DNA of 64,000 bases from Dermatemys mawii (lineage: Eukaryota > Chordata > Testudines > Dermatemydidae). Position numbers and translations under genes: made by a program. The stretch covers positions 9,176,094-9,240,093 of the forward strand of contig ML677374.1 of the NCBI GenBank assembly GCA_007922305.1, written 5' to 3'. The notes beneath the pieces were generated by a model that worked only from the letters and a program-made list of their open reading frames with translations, was not told the origin of the DNA and did no database searches. Below, in pieces: positions 56,895-64,000 of the stretch; position 1 is the stretch's first letter; each line of letters starts with the position of its first letter.

Positions 56895-57000
56895 TACATA
56901 TATGGCAGTGGAATGAGGTGACCAGGTTTTTATTCCCAGCTCCGCCACTGACCTGCTGTATAACCTCAGGTAACTCCCTTCATCTTTGCAATATGCCAAT
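56895..57000 (+). mobile_element. MIR-like SINE, 5' part
   Basis: TGGCAGTGGAATGAGGTGACCAGGTTTTTATTCCC (head with decayed B box) and CTCCGCCACTGACCTGCTGTATAACCTCAGGTAACTCCC (core). Confidence 0.6.
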
Positions 57001-57045
57001 ATACTGCTTATCCTCCTTGGATCTACAGATGAATTGCTATATGGA

Positions 57046-57125
57046 CTTGACCCTGAAAAGTGCTGAGTGCCCTCGACTCTCAGTGAGGTCAGCGGGAGTT
57101 GTGGGGCAATGAGAACCTGGCAAAA
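57046..57125. repeat. Palindrome GTGCTGAGTGCCCTCGACTC
   Basis: CTTGACCCTGAAAAGTGCTGAGTGCCCTCGACTCTCAGTGAGG is an arm of a palindrome whose right arm is mostly lost; related scraps lie at 10.13 and 59.54 kb. Confidence 0.4.
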
Positions 57126-57169
57126 CCATCATCACAAGACTGTTCTTCCTTTCTGTATTAATTCACACT

Positions 57170-57345
57170 CTGCAGCCTTGGGCAAGTGACTGTACCTCAT
57201 CTAAATTTTCCTGCCAGTAAAGCAGGAATACTACTAGAGCAAAAGATCCTCACTTCCCAAGGCTGTTGCAGGACTAAATAGGTATATTTGTGATGTACTG
57301 TGAACATGAAACGTAGTATATAAATATTTACTATCAATCATAGTA
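57170..57345 (+). mobile_element. MIR-like SINE, 3' part
   Basis: CAGCCTTGGGCAAGTGACTGTACCTCATC, AAGCAGGAATACTACT, CAAGGCTGTTGCAGGACTAAATAGG and a tail GTAGTATATAAATATTTACTATCA in MIR order. Confidence 0.6.
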
Positions 57346-57394
57346 AGCAATAAAGTTTAATAGCATTTATCTGGTGTTTACTTGTGTGTTATGC

Positions 57395-57535
57395 CACTTT
57401 CCCCTACACTGTGTCTGTTTTGTCTATTTATATTATAAAGTTCTTCAGGACAGAGTAGTACACAGTCCTTGTCTTCGTACAGCACCTAGAGCAGTGGGAC
57501 CCCATAATAGGCATTACCACAATATCACCTTTGAA
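57395..57535 (+). mobile_element. L2-type tail fragment
   Basis: TTTTGTCTATTTATATTATAAAGTTCTTCAGGACAGAG, then TCGTACAGCACCTAGAGCAGTGGGACCCC and a GGCATTACCACAATA end, matching the shared L2-type tail. Confidence 0.6.
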
Positions 57536-57869
57536 TGTGAAATCATACAGTGAAACAAAAGACTGCATTTTCCCCACACTCATTCATTGCTTGAAAATGG
57601 CTCAGTAGCTTTGGACAGAAGATCAGAAAAATAAATGCACTCTGCCTCAGAGCCTGCATACCAGACTTCCAGCCTCCTCCTCCATCTAACAAGAGAGAAA
57701 TTTAAAATAATTGAAAGTGACTCTTTATATCAGAAATTCATAAGTAACTTTAACAAGAGGCCATGTTACATACTCTGCCTCTAATAGTTTAAAAAGCTGT
57801 CAATATTATTGTTTTTCTGAACATTGACAACAGAAGCCAAGTGCATCAGTTCATTTTTATCACAGCTTA

Positions 57870-58915
57870 GGCCTCGGTCCCAGGGTGTACTCACCACCAG
57901 CGCGCCTTCCTTCCATGCCAGGACGCGGTAGTGCAAAGATTCTGCTCTAATATCCCATCACCCAGAAGGTGTGGCAGCCTGCGTGGCCTGCTACTCTGGC
58001 CTGGTCACCTTTCACTTCAGTCCCCTTCCAGCATGTAACAGGAGAGGTCAAAACAGAAAACCCAACGCCGAATGGTCTTTATGGCAGGCCCCTCGCTAGG
58101 GCCCAGCTCTCTTGGCCTCTTTAGCTCCTCAGACTTGTATTCCTCTGCCTGCTGAGGAGTAGAGGGAAACCAGCATCACCTCTGCTTCGCAGCCCAGGTT
58201 AGGCAGCTAAGGCCTGCCCCAACCAGTCCCTCACTGCCTCCTTGGGCTGCTCCTATCTTTACTTTCTGCCCCACTGTACTGCGAATTCCACTTATGCCCC
58301 CGGGAAGCTATGGCTCCTCAAGCAGCTTCTTCCCAACCAGCTATGAGGGAGCTTCCTCAGGGCTCATCCCATCCTCTTTGGTAGCAGCAAGGTGCACTTC
58401 AGACAGCCTCAGTCTCCTTCAGTCTCCTCCTGCCCAGCCCAGCCCAGCCCTACTCCTGAAGCTGTGGGTATGGTTCAGGCACGTCCTATCTCCCTTCCTG
58501 AGAGAAGAATCCACCCCCAATCCTCCTCCTAGCAGCTGAACTGATTGGACCAGATGTGGGGCCTTAGCCAGCTCCTCCTCAGCTGGTCCCCATTTCCCAA
58601 TTAGCCCTTAGGGTTCCCCAGCCAGCCTCCTCCTGCTAATCTCCCTCTCCTGTGAGGGAGGAGGCAGCATGTAGATGGTCCCCTTCCGGCTCATCCCAGT
58701 TGACTGGGAGGGGAGGGAGCCATATCCCACTCACTCTACAAGGGTCCTGGTCTCAGGCCCTTAAAGAGACAGTAACAGGTGTTCTTCGCAAACACCAGTT
58801 TTCCCCCAGGTCTGCTTCTCTCTTCTGCTAGTGTGAAAGTCCTTGCAGTATCTTAAAGGGCCAGGTCACATGAAAAGGAAAGGGCATCCCCTAGACCTCA
58901 CTACACTTAAGGGGA
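57870..58915. mobile_element. Possible degenerate LTR-type block
   Basis: GC- and CT-richer than its surroundings, with no domain-bearing frame. Its texture (CCTTAAAGAGACAG, CCTTCCGGCTCATCC, repeated CAGCC) resembles LTR-type repeats I recall from turtles. No terminal TG/CA pair or target duplication could be fixed, so this is tentative. A small CAGTCTCCTT / CAGCC tandem lies at 58405-58450. Confidence 0.3.
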
Positions 58916-60064
58916 CCGACTAACCTGTGAAGCCCCATTTTAGCAACTCATTTAACCACAGGCATAACTTTAAGTCAAGGGTGTGATTAAAGCTACCTGT
59001 GTTTAGGAATCTTGCTGAATCGGGCCTAACTCCTGTTGACTGTCAATGGGAAAGTCACTTTTGCAAATGAGACTCGGGATTCAATGTCACTTAGTTTTTG
59101 AAAATGTTACCCCCAATGATCCGTGCCTGAAGCCCATAAGTCCTTGGTGAGCTAGAGCATATCTGGAAAGGTATCCAGCCTGAAGACTGGATACTGATGT
59201 GTTCAGTATGTCAGAGAAGGAGAGATTAATGCCCTTATTATCTCATGGTGCGAGCCGGCATCCCTCGGCTACGTTAAAAACCACTGTCTTTAAGGATATA
59301 AGAGCCTTCAAAGAGCTGTGGCACCCCTGTGAAGTGCACTCCTCATGTGTCTCCAAACCAGCTCCCAGTGATGCTAATAGAAAGATTCCTGCTGATTTCA
59401 AATGAAATTGTGACCTTAACGAAAACGGAGAGAATTCTGCAGCTGGCAGGAACTGCTCAACACCTCTGGGGAGAAGTCGGTTAAGAGCTGATCTCATGAA
59501 CAAAGCTTTGCAGGTTTTAATTGTTAATTGATCCTGCAAGGTGCAGAGCACCCTCATCTCCCCCTGGATTCAACGGGAGCCAAGGATGCCTGGCACCAAG
59601 CCAATCGCTTAGGCTCACCATTAATTCTTTCTGGCTTATGGTGCTGCTTTATCAGACTGTTTAGTGTACTGTAAGTGGGTCTCTCAGCGCATTCATTAAA
59701 GGTTAAAATATCCAGTGAACTTGAATTAGAACAAGAGACTAAAACAAAATTCAGCTCGCTAAGAGATTTACAGCATGCTGTACCAGCAACTTTCTGATGG
59801 GCTTCTTCAATGCACTGTCCTAATAAACCCTTCTGAGCAAGTAATCACATGTTTGGAAAATGCTGACCCCCTTCTTGTTTCCACTTATATGGCAATAAAG
59901 CACAGTCTATTTTATCTGTTATCTATTTTTTTAAATAGATGTTTTAAAACCTATATATTTAAAATTCAACTCAATACAGGTAATATACATTATTGTACCT
60001 CTTCTAATGAACCTCTTGAGCAAAATGAATAAATAATCCTGTTTTCACTGGAGAGGAGAGATAT
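58916..60064. other. No gene; worn palindromes
   Basis: Traces at about 58945-59028, 59345-59410 and 59535-59590 (GGTGCAGAGCACCCTCATC) belong to the recurrent palindrome types. Otherwise unique. Confidence 0.4.
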
Positions 60065-60185
60065 TCTTATGTTGAGGGCACATAGAATAGGATGCAGGGG
60101 GTCTGGGTTGACTGGGTCTGCCACTGAGTTTGTGTGTCACCTTGGGAAAGACACTTCAGACCTGAACTGAAATACATAGAGAGAC
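60065..60185 (+). mobile_element. MIR-like SINE fragment
   Basis: AGGATGCAGGGGGTCTGGGTTGACTGGGTCTGCCACTGAGTTTGTGTGTCACCTTGGGAAAGACACTTCAG corresponds in order to head and core of MIR. Confidence 0.55.
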
Positions 60186-60236
60186 TCCATATATCTTTCA
60201 GAGGACTTGAATAAGCCCCTTGCTTTCCATAACCTT

Positions 60237-61008
60237 TGTCAGGATTGCCTCCCCACTCTGAACTCTAGGGTACAGATGTGGGGACCCACATGAAAAAAGG
60301 AAATAACCCCCCCAAGCCTATTTTACCAGCTTGGGTTAAAATGTTTTTCCCCAGAACACAAATTCTTCTGTATCTGGACCTGGTACGCTGCCACCACCAA
60401 ACTAGGTCTAGGGTAGTTTGGGACCCTTCTTTCCCTTTCCACTAACCCCCCCAAACTTCTTCCTTCCCTGGGAAGCTTGAGAGAAAAAAAACCAAACCTC
60501 GACTGATCCTGCAAGACGTGCCCGATCCAAAACCAGGATCTTACACAATGAAAAACAAGCAGTCAGCTTCTTAAAAGAAAGATTTTAATAAAAGGAATAA
60601 ATCCCTTATAACCATCAATAGAACAGCATCTACCATAATCAACAAAAGGATTCAGAAACCAAACCTCTCCCCCGAGGCAACTTTCTCCCACTGTTGAGAT
60701 CTCTGCTGAAGCTTACAATATCAAGAAGCACCCAGCCAACACTCACCACTGAGAACCCTCCAAGTGATAAAAAGAAGGTAAACGTACTGACTACAGTACT
60801 TGATAGAATCTATAGTTACAGTGAAAGACATAGCTGTGTTCATCCCATAGCCGAGGTGAACAGAACAGAGACCCAGAGAGAAACTGAAACTTAAAATCCT
60901 TTGTCTCCTGAGGAATTTCTTATTGGTCAGTTGTCCACCTCTCAGGTTACCTTTAGCTTAACCCCTTACAGGTAAACACTAATTCTAGGCTACTTCACAC
61001 TTATGACA
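60237..61008. mobile_element. Solo-LTR-like element, 772 bp
   Basis: Begins TGTCAGG and ends TTATGACA, so it has the TG...CA ends and short inverted TGTCA/TGACA of retroviral-type LTRs. A 5-bp target duplication ACCTT lies at 60232-60236 and 61009-61013. Two AATAAA motifs occur at about 60586 and 60596, which would suit polyadenylation if it is read on the plus strand, but orientation is not certain. No coding frame of retroviral genes is present. I recall a very similar element in turtle genomes. A solo LTR formed by recombination, or a small non-autonomous element, would both fit. Confidence 0.8.
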
Positions 61009-61013
61009 ACCTT

Positions 61014-62969
61014 TATCTGTGAAAGTGGGAAAATACAGCCTTTTATCACCCCTCTGTTTGTCTTGGCTACTCAAACTGTAAGAAACTGACAAGGTTTGTA
61101 ATGAAACAGTGAAAGAGTAAATAGTGGTAACCACTGAATATGTTGTTGGGGTACCTCAAAAAGCAGCTAAATATCAAGGCCCTAACAATGAGACACGCTG
61201 CAGAATGCATTAACAGGAAAATCCCTAATGAAGCTTATTTGTAATGTTTCACAAACAAAATGTTGAATGAAAAGCCCATGTTTAAAGACAACAAGAAATG
61301 TTAAAATTAAAGAATTATAGTATGTTCTTTAAACTCACCCTCTCAGCCCCCCAAGTAGATGAAGGGGATAATATATACTGACTTATAATATTGAAATATA
61401 AAAATGAAGGGTTGCTCAATGGTAAAAATTTAAAAGCTTTGTTAGTTATATTTTAATGATTTGTAATTATGGATAGTGAATTAGTGCAGAGGAAGGAGCA
61501 TTTTAGCCAAGGCCTTGCTGACATAAGTGTGGTTTTGCCAATTCTTCTTTTAGATAGAATTGCTCATCTGCCCAAAATGATGAATGAATGCCCACTGCTC
61601 AGAAAAATGGTAAGTTGGACCCATTTACCGATTCTGTCTTGTCTGTTGTCATGTGTCTGGTATAAACATATGCCCAGGCACTATGTTACAATAAATTGTC
61701 TGAAATTGTATAAATGAAGGTGAAAATTGATTAAGCCTAAATCAGATCGACTTGTGACTCAATTTCCTAACTTTTACCCCCAGCACTGTTATAATGTAAG
61801 AACTTATTGGACATTCAACATTTACCAAGCATGAGTTAATTTCCCCCTTTTGCCTCATGTACCAGTTGACTGGCAATAAAATGAAAAAATTCCATGCTTG
61901 TAAAACTAAACTGGCTCTTTATTAAGAGAACTCCTTATAGAGGTGCTGTGACTGTAACTAGCATTCCAGCCATGTGCACACAGACTGAGTTCTTGATGCC
62001 TCCTCCAAACTCCTCTCTTCTGCAACCTGTGCCCAAATTCTATGCAGGTCACTTCAGGAACCATACTGATTCGTCATAGCTGTTCTAGAGATATCAGTCT
62101 GGATTTGGTGTTTCTGCATCTGTATATGGCTTTTATTCCATGATAATTTACAGCCGTGAACTAAAGCAGCTGCTAATATTGAGAAAGATTTTGCAATCAA
62201 ACGGAGAGCTCTGGATTTCTTTAAATAAAGAACATAAGTATTCAGATATGCTTGTGCATTAGACATTTTACAGTACCCAAGATGAGGAAGCTGTCCCTTT
62301 TAAAACAGATTAATCAGGTTCTGCATTGCAAATCCTTGCAAATTGCTACTTTGTACCAATATCCCTGTGGTATATTAAGCATTGGCTCACACAAACCAAC
62401 TAGCATGTCATCCAGGGAGAATTAATCCAATAATCTGACTATGAAAAATGCTATCTTGATCTGAGATCTGATTGTTTTTGTGCTAGACGTGCTAATTTGC
62501 TGCTGTTCCAGATAAGGGGAAACTGAAATCATACAAGTACTTGCCTTTTCTTCTAATCCACATGTCACATTCCTTTTTCTTTAAGATTGGAGATAATGGG
62601 TGAGACCATGAAAGGTTAAGGCACTACATGATTGTGTTGTGCAAAGAAATTCAAATAAGCAAGATTTTAGGTAAGAAGCCAAAGAAACCACAAGAATACT
62701 TCAAATGGAAGGCAGCATAATTATTGCACCTCATTGCAGGTGATTAGGACTGAAGACCAAGTGCAATGAATCCATATGTTGCTGTCATCAGCAACTCTAT
62801 AAACCCACACATGTAATTGTGACCTGGATCTAGAATCTTAGGTTTTCAGCTTCCTGAACAGGCATGTCTCATTTGAGCTAAAGGATGTCTTCTAGCTGCT
62901 AGAGCATGTCCCTTATCATGCCCTCTCTTTCTCTACACTCCAGCTATCACTCAGGAGCGCTATTTCCAA
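61014..62969. other. No recognised feature
   Basis: AT-rich unique-looking sequence; short frames without domains. Confidence 0.4.
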
Positions 62970-63205
62970 ACATTGTTAATAATAATATCAAGCTCATATT
63001 TATCATTTTTGATCCATAAATCTCAAAGCACATTACCAATGACTTGAGCATCAGTATTCTCATTTTACAGATGGGAAACTGAGGCCTGGGGAGGGGAAGT
63101 GACTTGCTCAAGATCACTCAGCAAATCCATGACAAAGTCAAGAACTGAACCTAGGGTTCTTGCATCCCAGTCCAGTGTCCTATCCATTAGGAAACACTGC
63201 CTCCC
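62970..63205 (-). mobile_element. MIR-like CORE-SINE, near full length
   Basis: The best minus-strand SINE. The tail complement TTGTTAATAATAATATCAAGC starts it. Then the complement of the 3' part (ATCTCAAAGCACATTACCAATGAC), the core (CATTTTACAGATGGGAAACTGAGGCC; AAGTGACTTGCTCAAGATCACTCAGCAA) and the head (GAACTGAACCTAGGGTTCTTGC; CAGTCCAGTGTCCTATCCATTAGG). Only slightly worn. Confidence 0.85.
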
Positions 63206-63643
63206 ACACCAAATGGGGCAGGTAGGATAGGCAAACCAATTTATATAAACAGGCTCCACATGAAAGGCAATTCCGGATTTTACAGGCATTAGCCTAAAGT
63301 GTGGCCCATGTTTCACTGGATACTCCTTGATTCACTCTCTCTCTTTGGGACAGAAGTAGGGTTGCCAGTTTGGGTTGGATGTATTCCTGCAGATTTCATC
63401 ACATGACATTAATCTTTAATTCCTGGGGATTCCAGGCCCATCCAGGGGGAAAAAAAATCAATGATTTGCACAGCCCTATTCAGCACATTACAGGATTGGG
63501 CCCTTAATACTAGGTTCGGATAACTGAGGTATGCTTCCAAGATTTTGTTTATCTGAAGCAAAATGACAAATCACAGCCATCATTTTGACAGCAATGTTTC
63601 ATCATTCAGCATTTCTGAAGAAGCAGCTTTTCTACTGTTGTTT
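63206..63643. other. No recognised feature
   Basis: No gene. A GGGTTGCCAGTTTGGGTTGGATGTATTCC stretch at 63360 may be another transposon end but has no partner. Confidence 0.35.
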
Positions 63644-64000
63644 AACATAAGAAGGGCCGTACTGGGTAAGACAAAAGGTCCATCTAGCCCAGTATCCTGT
63701 CTACCGACAGTGGCCAATGCCAGGTGCCCCGGAGTGAGTGAACCTAACAGGTAAAGATCAAGTGATCTCTCTCCTGCCATCCATCACCCCCCTCTGACAA
63801 ACAGAGGCTAGGGACCCCATTCCTTACCCAGCCTGGCTAATAGCCATTAATGGACTTAGCCTCCATGAATTTATCCAGTTCTCTTTTAAGCCCTGTTATA
63901 GTCCTAGCCTTCACAGCCTCCTCATGCAAGGAGTTCCACAGGTTGACTGTGCGCTGTGTGAAGAAGAACTTCCTTTTATTTGTTTTAAACCTGAGGCCCA
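63644..64000 (-). mobile_element. CR1/L3-type LINE, 3' end (runs off window)
   Basis: The complement of the element's 3' terminus, AACATAAGAAGGGCCGTACTGGG, starts the match. It continues with AGGTCCATCTAGCCCAGTATCCTGTCT, GGCTAATAGCCATTAATGGAC and GAGTTCCACAGGTTGACTGTGCG up to the window edge. This is the 3' region of a CR1/L3-clade LINE. The coding part, if present, lies beyond 64000. Confidence 0.85.

Noticed and set aside
58294..58539. Small Ser/Pro-rich protein
   Set aside because: Lies in a GC/CT-rich repeat-like block and has no domain or splice evidence.

Overview
This window looks like non-coding vertebrate nuclear DNA, most likely from a turtle (Testudines). A crocodilian or another slowly evolving sauropsid is the main alternative. 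The assignment rests on the repeats: CR1/L3-type and L2-type LINE 3' ends, many decayed MIR-like CORE-SINEs, a Penelope-like element with a GIY-YIG endonuclease, Harbinger, hAT and pogo/Tigger-type DNA transposons, and dense short palindromic elements with a TTGAnTTCAATGG-like centre. Family names come from remembered family features, not from a search. No intact protein-coding gene, tRNA, rRNA or CRISPR array could be supported. All open frames are short, and those with recognisable content are transposon remains.

Layout. 0-9.5 kb: two small inverted repeats, a 27-bp tandem duplication, an AT-rich palindromic element, a perfect 88-bp Tigger-type MITE (6064-6151), a broken Harbinger locus (6.29-7.02 kb, transposase piece on + and Myb/SANT-like piece on -), and several MIR-like SINEs, one split by a palindrome at a TA. 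9.5-17 kb: mostly unique AT-rich sequence with a few palindromes. 17-31 kb: the best + strand MIR-like SINE (17.74 kb), a three-layer nest (19.2-19.75 kb), many palindromes, a CT-rich possible LTR block (26.86-27.6 kb), and two hAT MITEs of one family with 8-bp target duplications (29.72 and 31.20 kb). 31-45 kb: largely unannotated, with Penelope fragments, the 3' part of an L2-type LINE (39.6-40.1 kb) and a TAA-flanked MITE nested inside an older palindrome (44.83-45.21 kb). 48-52 kb: a 93-bp tandem duplication, a GC-rich hairpin, two different hAT MITEs 146 bp apart, and a Harbinger-like MITE. 54.4-56.1 kb: a Penelope-like element with 392-bp inverted arms inserted in a SINE. 57.9-61 kb: a possible degenerate LTR block and a 772-bp solo-LTR-like element with a 5-bp target duplication. 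The window ends inside a minus-strand CR1/L3-type LINE.

The most notable structure is the Penelope-like element at 54692-55925. Two almost identical inverted 392-bp arms flank a 415-bp loop that encodes the GIY-YIG core on the minus strand. The whole unit is bracketed by a target duplication of about 11 bp, so it behaves as one insertion. Overall the window is a layered record of transposition in a gene-poor region. Genes do not act together here; the interactions visible are insertions into older insertions.
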